Positions 51,281-59,270 of a stretch of DNA of 62,808 nucleotides are shown here, piece after piece. This DNA is from Streptomyces sp. 8L (GTDB lineage: Bacteria; Actinomycetota; Actinomycetes; Streptomycetales; Streptomycetaceae): contig NZ_JAIUKE010000013.1 of NCBI RefSeq assembly GCF_020176795.1, positions 1-62,808 of the forward strand, given 5' to 3'. Below the pieces are notes generated by a model, which saw nothing but the letters and a program-made list of their open reading frames with translations, ran no database searches and was not told the origin of the DNA. The translations under genes were made by a program, and so were the position numbers. How positions within the stretch are numbered: position 1 is the first letter of the stretch; every line of letters begins with the position of its first letter.

Positions 51281-52129
51281 TCAGGCCGTGGCCTGGCCCT
51301 CCTGCTCCCGCTCCACCTGGGCGTTCCACTCGCGCTTGACCGCGCGCCACGCCTCGTCGTCGTGCCCCTGACGCCAGTAGCCGGAGACGGACAGCCGCTC
51401 GCGCGGAACCCCCCGCTCGTTGCGGAGGTGCTTGCGCAGCTCCTTCACGAAGCCCGCCTCGCCGTGGACGAACGCGTGCACCGAGCCGGCCGGGAAGTCC
51501 AGCTCCCGCACCGCCGCGACCAGGGCCTCGCCGACGGGCCGCTCCCCGCGGTGCAGCCAGGTCACCCCGACGCCGTCGGGGCACATGATCTTCTGCTCCT
51601 CGGCCGCGTCCCCGACCTCCACGAACGCGTGCACCGGCACATCGGAGGGGGCCCGCTCCAGGGCCGCCGCGATCGCGGGCAGCGCGCTCTCGTCGCCCGC
51701 GAGCAGGTGCCAGTCGGCCTCCGGGTCCGGCGCATACCCCCCGCCGGGGCCGAGGAACCGCACGATCTCGCCGGGCACCGCGCGCGCCGCCCAGGGCCCC
51801 GCGAGGCCCTCGTCGCCGTGGACGACGAAGTCGAACGTCATCTCCAACGCCTCCGGGTCCCAGGCCCGCACCGTGTACGTACGCGTCGTGGGCCACTGCT
51901 CGCGCGGGAACTCCTCGCGGATGCGGTCCATGTCGAACGGCTCGGGGTACTCGGCCCCCGGCGCCGGGAAGATCATCTTCACGTAGTGGTCGGTGAACTC
52001 GCCGCACTCCACAGGAGCCAGCCCCTCACCGCCGATCACGATCCGCACCATGTGCGGGGTGATCCGCTCGGTGCGCACGACGCGCGCCTCGCGGGCCGTA
52101 GGTGCCTTACGGCGCTGTTCCTCCGCCAC
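51281..52129 (-). CDS. Siderophore-interacting protein (ferric-siderophore reductase)
   Basis: A 282-residue FAD/NAD(P)H flavoreductase of the SIP/ViuB family. The FAD-binding signature RTYTVRAWD and the phosphate-binding GPWAARAVPGE lie in the first half, and the C-terminal SIP domain includes VHAFVHGEAGFVKELRKHL and LSVSGYWRQGHDDEAW. It frees iron from ferric siderophores in the cytoplasm. GTG 52129 has GGGAG upstream. A perfect-armed iron box precedes it, so it should be induced by iron starvation through the DmdR1/IdeR regulator. No siderophore biosynthesis or uptake gene is nearby. Confidence 0.93.
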   Translation of the reverse strand: MAEEQRRKAPTAREARVVRTERITPHMVRIVIGGEGLAPVECGEFTDHYVKMIFPAPGAEYPEPFDMDRIREEFPREQWPTTRTYTVRAWDPEALEMTFDFVVHGDEGLAGPWAARAVPGEIVRFLGPGGGYAPDPEADWHLLAGDESALPAIAAALERAPSDVPVHAFVEVGDAAEEQKIMCPDGVGVTWLHRGERPVGEALVAAVRELDFPAGSVHAFVHGEAGFVKELRKHLRNERGVPRERLSVSGYWRQGHDDEAWRAVKREWNAQVEREQEGQATA

Positions 52130-52154
52130 GGCGAACTCCCTGGTCGATTTCGGC

Positions 52155-52173
52155 TTAGGCTTACCTAACCTAA
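52155..52173 (-). promoter_or_regulatory. Iron box (DmdR1/IdeR-type operator)
   Basis: TTAGGCTTACCTAACCTAA has the 19-bp length and TTAGG/CCTAA arms of actinobacterial iron boxes. It lies 26 bases upstream of the GTG of the siderophore-interacting protein gene and would overlap its promoter. Confidence 0.85.
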
Positions 52174-52269
52174 CATCTCGTCGGGCGGTCGGGGGTGCGG
52201 CCGACGGGTTCGGCCCCCGTCCGGCCGACGGGTTCCGGCCCTCGCCCGGCCGGCGGGGTGCGGCCCGCC

Positions 52270-53232
52270 TCAGCCCTCGCCGCCCTCCGCCAGGGCGGTG
52301 ACCAGCCGGGTCAGCGATCCGCCGAGCCCCCAGCGCTCGGCCAGGGCGACCAGCGCGTCCGGGTCGCGCGGCGTGGCGGGCAGGGCGGTGTCCACCTCGG
52401 GCAGCGGTACGTCGGAGGCGACGCGCACGACGGCGGGGGCGACGGCCACATAGGGCCGCGCCTCGGTCAGGCGCTTGCGCTGGGACGGGGTGAGCCTGGC
52501 GTGCGGATCGTCCACGGCCGCCATGATCCCCGCGAGGTCGCCGAACGCGTCCAGCAGTTTCGCCGCGGTCTTCTCGCCGATGCCCGGCACGCCCGGCAGC
52601 CCGTCGCTCGGATCGCCGCGCAGCAGCGCCAGGTCCACGTACCCGGCGCCGGACACCCCGTACTTCTCGCGCAGCACCGCCTCGTCGGTCAGCTGGAGCG
52701 TGCCGACCCCCTTGAGCGGGTACAGCACGCGCACCCCGCGCCCGTCGTCCACCAGCTGGTAGAGGTCGCGGTCGCCGGTGACGATGTCGACGGGGCCCGT
52801 GGCGCGCGCCGTGAACGTGCCGATCACGTCGTCCGCCTCGTACCCCGCGACGCCGACGCGCGCGATGCCCAGCGCGTCCAGGACCGCCTCGATGACCGGG
52901 ACCTGCGGGGAGAGGGTGTCGGGCACCTCCTCCTCGTCCGCCCCCTCCTCGTGCTCCTCGGCGACCCGGTGGGCCTTGTACGACGGGATCAGGTCGACGC
53001 GCCACTGGGGACGCCAGTCGGCGTCCATGCAGGCCACCAGCGCGTCCGGCCGGTGGTCCTGGACCAGGCGGGCGATGAAGTCGAGGAGCCCGCGCACGGC
53101 GTTGACCGGGGTGCCGTCCGGGGCCCGCACGGACTCGGGCACGCCGAAGTACGCGCGGAAGTACAGGGAGGCGGTGTCGAGGAGCATCAGGCGTCGCGTC
53201 ACGTGGCTGATGATGCCGTAGGCCACTGACAT
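52270..53232 (-). CDS. Stand-alone 5'-3' exonuclease (PolI N-terminal-like flap nuclease)
   Basis: 320 residues matching the 5'-3' exonuclease domain of DNA polymerase I without the polymerase. Acidic metal ligands are seen in LMLLDTASLYFRAYF, YEADDVIGT, VTGDRDLYQLV and GDPSDGLPGVPGIGEKTAAKLL (the last part is the helix-3-turn-helix). It should remove RNA primers or flaps. The start is uncertain: ATG 53232 gives MSVAYGIISHVTRRLMLLD but has no clear ribosome site; a GTG 10 codons later is possible. Confidence 0.9.
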   Translation of the reverse strand: MSVAYGIISHVTRRLMLLDTASLYFRAYFGVPESVRAPDGTPVNAVRGLLDFIARLVQDHRPDALVACMDADWRPQWRVDLIPSYKAHRVAEEHEEGADEEEVPDTLSPQVPVIEAVLDALGIARVGVAGYEADDVIGTFTARATGPVDIVTGDRDLYQLVDDGRGVRVLYPLKGVGTLQLTDEAVLREKYGVSGAGYVDLALLRGDPSDGLPGVPGIGEKTAAKLLDAFGDLAGIMAAVDDPHARLTPSQRKRLTEARPYVAVAPAVVRVASDVPLPEVDTALPATPRDPDALVALAERWGLGGSLTRLVTALAEGGEG

Positions 53233-53282
53233 CCGTTGACGCCCCCGATGTCCCTCGTGCAGGAGCGACACGCCAAATTGAC

Positions 53283-53296
53283 GTGATGTAGATCAC
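53283..53296. promoter_or_regulatory. Crp-like palindrome upstream of the betaine transporter
   Basis: GTGATGTAGATCAC is a perfect inverted repeat (GTGAT/ATCAC, spacer GTAG) and fits the GTGA-N6-TCAC form of Crp-family sites. It lies between the divergent exonuclease and betaine transporter genes, near a TTGACG at 53278-53283 that could be a -35 element. Which regulator binds is not known. Confidence 0.5.
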
Positions 53297-53306
53297 ATAA
53301 TTGTTT

Positions 53307-53442
53307 GGTCTGGATAAGCGGGGGCAGGCGCGCACCCGGAGCGGACCAGCCCTCCGGCTTCTCCCTGCCGGATCAGGCCGGGCAAGCGGGCAGACCCCGT
53401 GCCGCTCCACGGCTCGCCCGGCGGGGGTGGCGAGCCGTTTTT
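53307..53442 (+). ncRNA. Structured 5' leader with intrinsic terminator (candidate attenuator or riboswitch)
   Basis: In the leader of the betaine transporter, GGTCTG (53307-53312) can pair with CAGACC (53391-53396) to close a domain that contains GGCAGG/CCTGCC (53323-53328 with 53364-53369) and CCGGA/TCCGG (53336-53340 with 53353-53357). A 10-bp perfect stem ACGGCTCGCC/GGCGAGCCGT (53409-53418 with 53429-53438) follows, then TTTT. A competing hairpin CCGTG/CACGG (53397-53401 with 53408-53412) would disrupt the terminator. The layout is that of a ligand-sensing leader with termination control. It does not show the conserved bases of the ydaO, glycine or SAM classes that I know. Confidence 0.5.
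53409..53442 (+). terminator. Intrinsic terminator within the betaine transporter leader
   Basis: A 10-bp perfect GC-rich stem with a 10-base loop and a run of five T (53438-53442, the first paired in the stem), ending 22 bases before the GTG start. Such a terminator directly ahead of a gene on the same strand makes sense only if read-through is regulated, or if it ends an upstream small RNA. Confidence 0.7.
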
Positions 53443-53464
53443 CGGTTCAACTCGTGAGGTTTAT

Positions 53465-54616
53465 GTGTCCAGGCTGCAAGCCGAGCACTTGTACAAAGTC
53501 TTCGGCAGACGACCAGATGAAGCTGTGACGAAGCTCGAGAGCGGTGCGGACCGCGAGGAGCTTCGCGCCGACGGAACGACGGCCGCCGTCATCGACGCAT
53601 CCTTCACGGTCGAGCCGGGGCAGATCTTCGTGGTGATGGGCTTGTCGGGCTCCGGCAAGTCCACGTTGCTGCGCATGCTCAACGGGCTGCTCGAACCGAC
53701 CGCGGGCCGCGTCCTCTTCGACGGGGAGGACGTGACAGCCCTGTCCAAGGACGGGCTGCGCGCGATCCGGTCCACCAAGATCAGCATGGTGTTCCAGCAC
53801 TTCGCGCTCTTCCCGCACCGCAGCGTGCTGGAGAACGCCGCGTACGGCCTCGAAGTCCAGGGCATGCCGCGCAAGCAGCGCGAAGAGCACGCGCGCGAGG
53901 CCCTGGAACTCACCGGCCTCGGCGGCTGGGAGAAGTCCTGGCCCGACGAGCTCTCCGGCGGCATGCAGCAGCGCGTGGGCCTCGCCCGCGCCCTCGCCAC
54001 CGACGCGGACGTGCTCCTCATGGACGAGTCCTTCAGCGCGCTCGACCCGCTGATCAGGCGCGACATGCAGGACCAGCTGCTGACACTCCAGAAGCGGCTG
54101 AAGAAGACCATCGTGTTCATCACGCACGACCTCAACGAGGCCATGCGCCTCGGCGACCGGATCGCCGTGATGCGCGACGGCAGGATCGTCCAGCAGGGTT
54201 CGGGACAGGACATCCTCGTCACGCCCGCCAACGACTACGTCGCCTCCTTCACGCAGGACGTCGACCGCTCACGCGTGCTCACGGCCGGCGCCATCATGGC
54301 CGACCCCGAGACCGCGTACGGCACCCGTACGGACTCCGGCAAGGAGCTCCGTACCGCCGAGGACGTCCTCGCGGCGGCGCCCGCCACGGTCACCGAGGAC
54401 ACGCCGATCATCGAGCTGTTCACCCCCTGCTCCACCAGCGGCGTCGCCGTCGCCGTCACCGGCGAGGACGGCGGGCTCGTGGGTGTCGTACCGAGGGCGC
54501 GGCTGCTCGCCGTGCTCGGCGAGCCGATGACGCCGACGGACGCCGCGTCCCCGGCCGAGGGCACCACCGCCACCGGCGCGGACGACGCCTCGGGCAAGGC
54601 GGTGGCCAGTGCCTAG
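53465..54616 (+). CDS. Glycine betaine/proline ABC transporter ATPase
   Basis: 383 residues of the OpuAA/ProV family. VSRLQAEHLYKVFGRRP begins at GTG 53465, which has GAGG 5 bases upstream; an ATG 66 bases earlier lies inside the terminator hairpin region and is unlikely. Walker A GLSGSGKS (59-66), signature LSGGMQQRVGLARAL, Walker B VLLMDESFSALDP. The C-terminal part after residue 280 is a CBS-like region, often a sensor of ionic strength or nucleotides in this family. The stop overlaps the permease gene by 8 bases. Confidence 0.93.
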   Translation: MSRLQAEHLYKVFGRRPDEAVTKLESGADREELRADGTTAAVIDASFTVEPGQIFVVMGLSGSGKSTLLRMLNGLLEPTAGRVLFDGEDVTALSKDGLRAIRSTKISMVFQHFALFPHRSVLENAAYGLEVQGMPRKQREEHAREALELTGLGGWEKSWPDELSGGMQQRVGLARALATDADVLLMDESFSALDPLIRRDMQDQLLTLQKRLKKTIVFITHDLNEAMRLGDRIAVMRDGRIVQQGSGQDILVTPANDYVASFTQDVDRSRVLTAGAIMADPETAYGTRTDSGKELRTAEDVLAAAPATVTEDTPIIELFTPCSTSGVAVAVTGEDGGLVGVVPRARLLAVLGEPMTPTDAASPAEGTTATGADDASGKAVASA

Positions 54617-57257
54617 GCTCCACCTCGGCGACTGGGTCGACAGCGCGGTCAACTGGCTGCAGAACAACCTCTCGTGGCTGTTCGACGCTGTCTCCTGGCT
54701 CGTCAACCACCTCTACAGCTGGATATTCGACGTCCTGTCGGCCCCCCAGCCGCTGCTGCTCGCGGGCATCTTCGCCGTCATCGCCTGGTGGCTGCGGAGC
54801 CTGTCCGCCGGTGTGCTCGCCTTCATCGGCTTCGCGCTGATCGACTCCATCGAGTTGTGGGACCACTCGATGCAGACGCTCTCGCTGGTCCTGGTGGCCA
54901 CGGTGCTCACCCTGGTGATCGGCGTCCCGCTCGGCATCTGGGCGGCCCGGTCCAAGACCGTCAGCCAGATCTTCCGGCCGGTCCTCGACTTCATGCAGAC
55001 CATGCCCGCCATGGTCTACCTGATCCCGGGCGTCATCTTCTTCGGCGTCGGCGTCGTGCCCGGCATCATCGCGACGATCGTGTTCGCGCTGCCGCCCGGC
55101 GTCCGTATGACCGAGCTGGGCATCCGGCAGGTCGACGAGGAACTGGTCGAGGCGGCCGACGCGTTCGGCACGCCCCCGCGCCAGACGCTGCTGCGCGTCC
55201 AGCTCCCGCTCGCCATGCAGACGATCATGGCCGGTGTCACCCAGAACGTGATGCTCGGCCTGTCCATGGTGGTCATCGCGGGCATGGTCGGCGGCGGCGG
55301 CCTCGGTGGCGACGTCTTCCAGGCCATCGGCAACGTGAACATCGGCCTCGGCTTCGAGGCCGGCATCTCCATCGTGATCCTCGCGATCTACCTGGACCGG
55401 ATGACCGGCGCGCTCGGCCAGCAGGTCTCGCCGCTCGGCCGCCGCAGCCTCGCCAAGGCCCGCGAGATGGCCAGCGGGGTGGCGGGCCTGAAGATCTGGA
55501 ACCACCGGCCGCAGCCCGTTGTGGCACTCGTCGGCGTGGTGGTCCTGGCGCTCGCCGCCGGCGGCCTCGGCCTGTTCGGCGGCTCCGGCTCCGACTCGAC
55601 GTCGACCACGGCGGGCTCCTCCGCGAACGTGGGCCACGGCAAGTCGGTGAGCATCGGCTACATCCCGTGGGACGAGGGCATCGCCACCACGTACCTGTGG
55701 CAGGAGATGCTCCAGGAGCGCGGATACAAGGTCAACGTCAAGCAGTACGACGCGGGCGCCCTCTACCAGGGCCAGGCCAACGGCCAGATCGACCTGCAGA
55801 CCGACTCCTGGCTGCCCACCACGCACGCCGCCTACTGGAAAAAGTACGGCAGCCAGCTGGACGACATGGGCAAGTGGTACGACCAGACGTCGCTGGAGAT
55901 CTCCGTCCCCAGCTACGTCAAGGGCGTCAAGACCATGGCGGACCTGAAGGGCAAGGCCTCCGAGTTCGGCGGCCGGATCATCGGCATCGAGCCGAGCGCC
56001 GGCGAGATGGGCCTGCTCAAGAGCAAGGTCCTCAAGGCGTACGGGCTCGACAAGGAGTACCAGGTCACCGACGGCTCCACGCCGAGCATGCTGTCCGAGC
56101 TGAAGCGCGACTACGCGCAGAAGAAGCCGGTCGCGGTCGTGCTGTGGTCGCCGCACTGGGCCTACAGCACGTACAAGCTCACCAAGCTCGCCGACCCCAA
56201 GAACGCCTGGGGCAAGGGCGACAGCATCCACATGCTGACCCGCAAGGGCTTCTCCCAGGACAACCCGGCGGTCGGGAACTGGCTGAAGAACTTCAAGATG
56301 AGCGAGACCCAGCTCAGCAGCCTTGAGGCGCAGATCCAGAAGTCCGGCACCGGCCACGAGCCGGAGGCGGTCAAGACGTGGCTCAAGGCCAATCCGGGCC
56401 TCGTCGACAAGTGGGTCCCCGTGCCGAAGCAGAACAAGGGGGTCCAGGCAGCGGTCGCCAAAGAGGCCGCGCGCCCGATCAACGTCGCCTGGTTCCCCTG
56501 GGACGAGGACATCGCCGCCACGTACCTCTGGAAAGAGGTCCTCGCCAAGCGCGGCTACACGATGAACCTCAAGCAGTTCGACGTGGGCCCGATGTACGCC
56601 GCTCTGTCCAGAGGCCAGTTGGACGTGCAGTTCGACGGGTGGCTGCCGTACACGCAGAAACCGTACTGGGACAAGTACCACAACGATCTGACCAAGATCG
56701 GCTACTGGTACGGCCCGACCTCCCTGGAGGTCGCGGTGCCCAGCTACGTCAAGGGCGTCAAGACGTACAGCGACCTCAAGGGCAAGGGCAAGGAGTTCGG
56801 CAACCGGATCATCGGGATCGAGCCGGGCACCGAGGAGATGAACCTCCTCAAGAACAAGGTGCTGCCGACGTACGGCGTCGACAAGGAGTACAAGGTCGTC
56901 GACGGCTCCACGCCGGGCATGCTGTCCGAGCTGAAGCGCGACTACGCGCAGAAGAAGCCGGTCGCGGTCGTGCTGTGGTCGCCGCACTGGGCCTACAGCA
57001 CGTACCACCTGACCAAGCTCGCCGACCCGCAGAAGGCCTTCGGCACCGGCGACAAGCTGACCACCGTGGCCAGCAAGAAGTTCCCCCAGCAGTACCCGCA
57101 GCTGACCAAGTGGCTGAAGAACTTCCACATGTCGGACGCGGAGCTGGGCGGTCTGGAGAGCCAGATCAAGAAGGCCGGCACGGGGCACGAGGAGGACGCC
57201 GTCAAGGCGTGGATGGCCAAGAACCCCGGCATCGTGGACAAGATGGCCCCGATGTAG
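54609..57257 (+). CDS. Glycine betaine ABC permease fused to two substrate-binding domains
   Basis: The 882-residue protein begins with a ProW-type permease (about 1-330; TM segments from LLLAGIFAVIAWWL onward and the VDEELVEAADAFGTPPRQTLLRVQLPLAMQTI coupling loop). A first OpuAC domain follows (about 345-610: IGYIPWDEGIATTYLW), then a second (about 622-880: VAWFPWDEDIAATYLW). Both keep the Trp/Tyr residues expected for a betaine aromatic cage. The two domains share an 89-bp identical DNA block. Permease-binding-protein fusions are known in OpuABC-type systems; a tandem pair gives up to four binding domains per transporter. GTG 54609. Confidence 0.92.
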   Translation: MPRLHLGDWVDSAVNWLQNNLSWLFDAVSWLVNHLYSWIFDVLSAPQPLLLAGIFAVIAWWLRSLSAGVLAFIGFALIDSIELWDHSMQTLSLVLVATVLTLVIGVPLGIWAARSKTVSQIFRPVLDFMQTMPAMVYLIPGVIFFGVGVVPGIIATIVFALPPGVRMTELGIRQVDEELVEAADAFGTPPRQTLLRVQLPLAMQTIMAGVTQNVMLGLSMVVIAGMVGGGGLGGDVFQAIGNVNIGLGFEAGISIVILAIYLDRMTGALGQQVSPLGRRSLAKAREMASGVAGLKIWNHRPQPVVALVGVVVLALAAGGLGLFGGSGSDSTSTTAGSSANVGHGKSVSIGYIPWDEGIATTYLWQEMLQERGYKVNVKQYDAGALYQGQANGQIDLQTDSWLPTTHAAYWKKYGSQLDDMGKWYDQTSLEISVPSYVKGVKTMADLKGKASEFGGRIIGIEPSAGEMGLLKSKVLKAYGLDKEYQVTDGSTPSMLSELKRDYAQKKPVAVVLWSPHWAYSTYKLTKLADPKNAWGKGDSIHMLTRKGFSQDNPAVGNWLKNFKMSETQLSSLEAQIQKSGTGHEPEAVKTWLKANPGLVDKWVPVPKQNKGVQAAVAKEAARPINVAWFPWDEDIAATYLWKEVLAKRGYTMNLKQFDVGPMYAALSRGQLDVQFDGWLPYTQKPYWDKYHNDLTKIGYWYGPTSLEVAVPSYVKGVKTYSDLKGKGKEFGNRIIGIEPGTEEMNLLKNKVLPTYGVDKEYKVVDGSTPGMLSELKRDYAQKKPVAVVLWSPHWAYSTYHLTKLADPQKAFGTGDKLTTVASKKFPQQYPQLTKWLKNFHMSDAELGGLESQIKKAGTGHEEDAVKAWMAKNPGIVDKMAPM
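56086..57005 (+). repeat. Identical 89-bp blocks within the tandem binding domains
   Basis: The stretch 56086-56174 is repeated without mismatch at 56917-57005, an offset of 831 bp (277 codons). With one mismatch the match extends left to 56070/56901. The rest of the two domains is clearly diverged, so a local gene conversion or constraint is indicated, unless assembly created the match. Confidence 0.85.
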
Positions 57258-57279
57258 CGGGAAGCGGATTCCGGCCGGT

Positions 57280-57343
57280 CGCGGGGGGGGGGGGGGGCCG
57301 CCGCCCCCCCCCCCCCCCCCGGCGCCCCGGCGGGGGGGGGGGG
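57280..57343. other. Internal G/C-only artefact tract
   Basis: 64 bases of only G and C with long homopolymers, 22 bases after the betaine permease stop. It resembles the other three tracts. The join between the betaine operon and the sialidase-like gene may not be genuine. Confidence 0.75.
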
Positions 57344-57380
57344 ACCGGGCCCCGCACGCGCACAGAGAGTTGACGGGGCG

Positions 57381-59270
57381 TCAGTTCGCGCTGGTGACGC
57401 TGATGTTCCGCCAGCTCGCCGTGGTGGACTGGTCACGCACGCCGATCGCGCCGTGCGTGAAGGTGCAGTCGGGGTCCTGGTAGCTGAGGCTGACGGTCTG
57501 CCCGTCGGAGTCGGCGGGCGAGCCGGTCACGTCCAGGGTGCAGCCGGCCACCCGTACGTCGAGGTGGTACCAGGCGCCGGTGGTGAGACCGCCGGGCACG
57601 GGGGTGTCGGCGAGCGCCGTCCAGCCGCCGTTCTGCCTGCCGAGGAAGAGGCTCGTCGCCGATACGCCGACGTAGTACCCGTCCAGGGCGTCGGCTCCGG
57701 TGGCCGGGTCGGACGCGCGGACGACGAACCCCGCCTGTGAGCCGCTGTCGATGCGTACGTCGCCCGAGAGGCGGTAGTCGGTCCATCCGGTGGAGCCGGC
57801 GATGGACTTGTTGCCGCCGTCGCCGCCGCAGGTCTCGGACAGGACGCCGCCGGACGTCGTCCAGCAGCCTCCGTAGCCGATCCAGCCCGACGTCCCGTTC
57901 GCGAAGTCGCTCGTGTACGGCAGCACCGCGGCGTTGCCCACGGCCGTGCCCTCCTCGCAGCCCGCCGCGCCGCCGACGGTGGCGGTGGTGTAGCGGAAGG
58001 TGGCGCCGGTGCTGTCGAGCAGCAGGTCGGGGCTGTAGTTGGTCTTGCAGCTCGTATCGCTGGTGGCGACGGGTTGGAACGGTGCCGGGGTCCAGGACCA
58101 GGAGCCCGTGGAGTCGGGGTCCTTGACGAACACGGCCTGCTGGTCCTCGGGCGCGAAGTCGTTGGAGCCGGTGAAGCGGGTCCGCATGCCGGTCAGCAGC
58201 AGCTCCCCCGAGGGTCCGCCCTGCGGGCTCCAGACGAGGTACGGGCTGCTGCCGAGGTAGCGGCCGTCGGAGGTGACGGCCTCCGTCCCGAGGTCCGAGG
58301 GCCCGCTGCCCCAGGTGGTCCCGCCGTCGGTGGAGGTCTTGGTGTGCGCCTCGCAGTTGCGTCCGTCGCCGCAGAGCTCGTAGGCCATGACCATGCGCCC
58401 GTCCGGCAGGGTGGCGACGGTCGGCATCCCGGGCCGGTCCGTGTCGGAGGTGCTCTCGACGTCGGCGACGAGGCCGGGCGCGAAGTTCGTCGACCCGTCG
58501 GGGTTGGCGCTCCAGGTGGCGCCGCCGTCGTCGGAGACCATGTGGGCGATGATCTGCGCGTGCGCCGGCTCCTGGCGCTCGTCGGAGAAGTACATGGCCA
58601 GCCGCCCCGCGCCGTCCTCGGTCAGGAACGGCTCCCAGATGCCCGATCCGCCGTGCGGTGCGCCGGACCCGCCGCCGCCGGTCTGGACGATGTCCTGGTA
58701 CGACCAGTGCGCGCCCTGGTCGGTGCTGCGCCATAGCACGAAGTCGGTGCGGGCCTGGCTGCTGGGAGCGATGTTGCCCGCCAGCAGCAGGGTGCCTGCC
58801 GGGTACGCCCCCATCTGCTTCGGCAGTTCGTAGAGGAAGGGCTGCCAGAACTGGTCCGACGGGTGGCCCGCGCCGGTCAGCGGGTCGGTGACGGTGGTGA
58901 GCGTCCGCCAGGTGGCGCCGTCGTCGTCGGAGGCGCGGATGACGAACCCGGACGCCGTGCCGTCCAGGCTCGCGTGCTCGAAGGTGCCGATGAGCGTCCC
59001 GTTGGCGGTGCCGCTGTGTTCGAGCCGGATGACCCGGGAGTAGGCCAGGAACTCGTTGGCCGAGGCGCGGGTGTACATGCTGCCGCCCGGCGCGTTGGCC
59101 GAGGCGCTCGGCGAGGTGGCGACGCCGGCGGTCGCCGCCAGGATCAACGCGGCCACCAGCGTGATCAGTCGGCGCGGTCCTGACGTCTGCTGCTGCCGTT
59201 GCCGCCTCGGTCGCCATCCCGAGTGCCATCTCTGTTGCCGTCTCTGTTGCCATCCCGGTCGCCATCCCAT
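57381..59270 (-). CDS. Secreted sialidase-like BNR-repeat glycoside hydrolase
   Basis: A 629-residue exported protein. The signal peptide has an Arg/Gln-rich start of about 32 residues, a hydrophobic core RRLITLVAALILAATAGVA and cleavage near PSASA|NAPG. The catalytic-type beta-propeller (about 62-420) has four Asp boxes (SDDDGATW, STDQGAHW, SDDGGATW, STDGGTTW). The C-terminal domain (about 435-629) is a concanavalin-like/DUF1080-type jelly roll. Neuraminidase activity is not certain; many BNR proteins act on other glycans. The ATG at 59270 has AGGA upstream. The N-terminal region is encoded by 12-bp tandem repeats. Confidence 0.82.
   Translation of the reverse strand: MGWRPGWQQRRQQRWHSGWRPRRQRQQQTSGPRRLITLVAALILAATAGVATSPSASANAPGGSMYTRASANEFLAYSRVIRLEHSGTANGTLIGTFEHASLDGTASGFVIRASDDDGATWRTLTTVTDPLTGAGHPSDQFWQPFLYELPKQMGAYPAGTLLLAGNIAPSSQARTDFVLWRSTDQGAHWSYQDIVQTGGGGSGAPHGGSGIWEPFLTEDGAGRLAMYFSDERQEPAHAQIIAHMVSDDGGATWSANPDGSTNFAPGLVADVESTSDTDRPGMPTVATLPDGRMVMAYELCGDGRNCEAHTKTSTDGGTTWGSGPSDLGTEAVTSDGRYLGSSPYLVWSPQGGPSGELLLTGMRTRFTGSNDFAPEDQQAVFVKDPDSTGSWSWTPAPFQPVATSDTSCKTNYSPDLLLDSTGATFRYTTATVGGAAGCEEGTAVGNAAVLPYTSDFANGTSGWIGYGGCWTTSGGVLSETCGGDGGNKSIAGSTGWTDYRLSGDVRIDSGSQAGFVVRASDPATGADALDGYYVGVSATSLFLGRQNGGWTALADTPVPGGLTTGAWYHLDVRVAGCTLDVTGSPADSDGQTVSLSYQDPDCTFTHGAIGVRDQSTTASWRNISVTSAN
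59180..59270 (-). repeat. Degenerate 12-bp tandem repeats at the start of the sialidase-like gene
   Basis: On the coding strand, GGGATGGCGACC, GGGATGGCAACA, GAGACGGCAACA, GAGATGGCACTC, GGGATGGCGACC and GAGGCGGCAACG follow one another directly after the ATG. They encode four-residue units such as PGWQ, QRRQ, QRWH. A 12-bp unit keeps the reading frame if copies are gained or lost. Confidence 0.8.

Noticed and set aside
53307..53400. c-di-AMP (ydaO) riboswitch for the betaine leader
   Set aside because: The conserved ydaO words (such as the CGAAUCC and GGAACC segments) are not present; I keep only the general candidate-leader claim.
54456..57188. A 910-codon minus-strand frame with internal repetition opposite the betaine permease
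   Set aside because: The repeats in its translation mirror the duplicated binding domains on the plus strand; there is no independent signal of coding.
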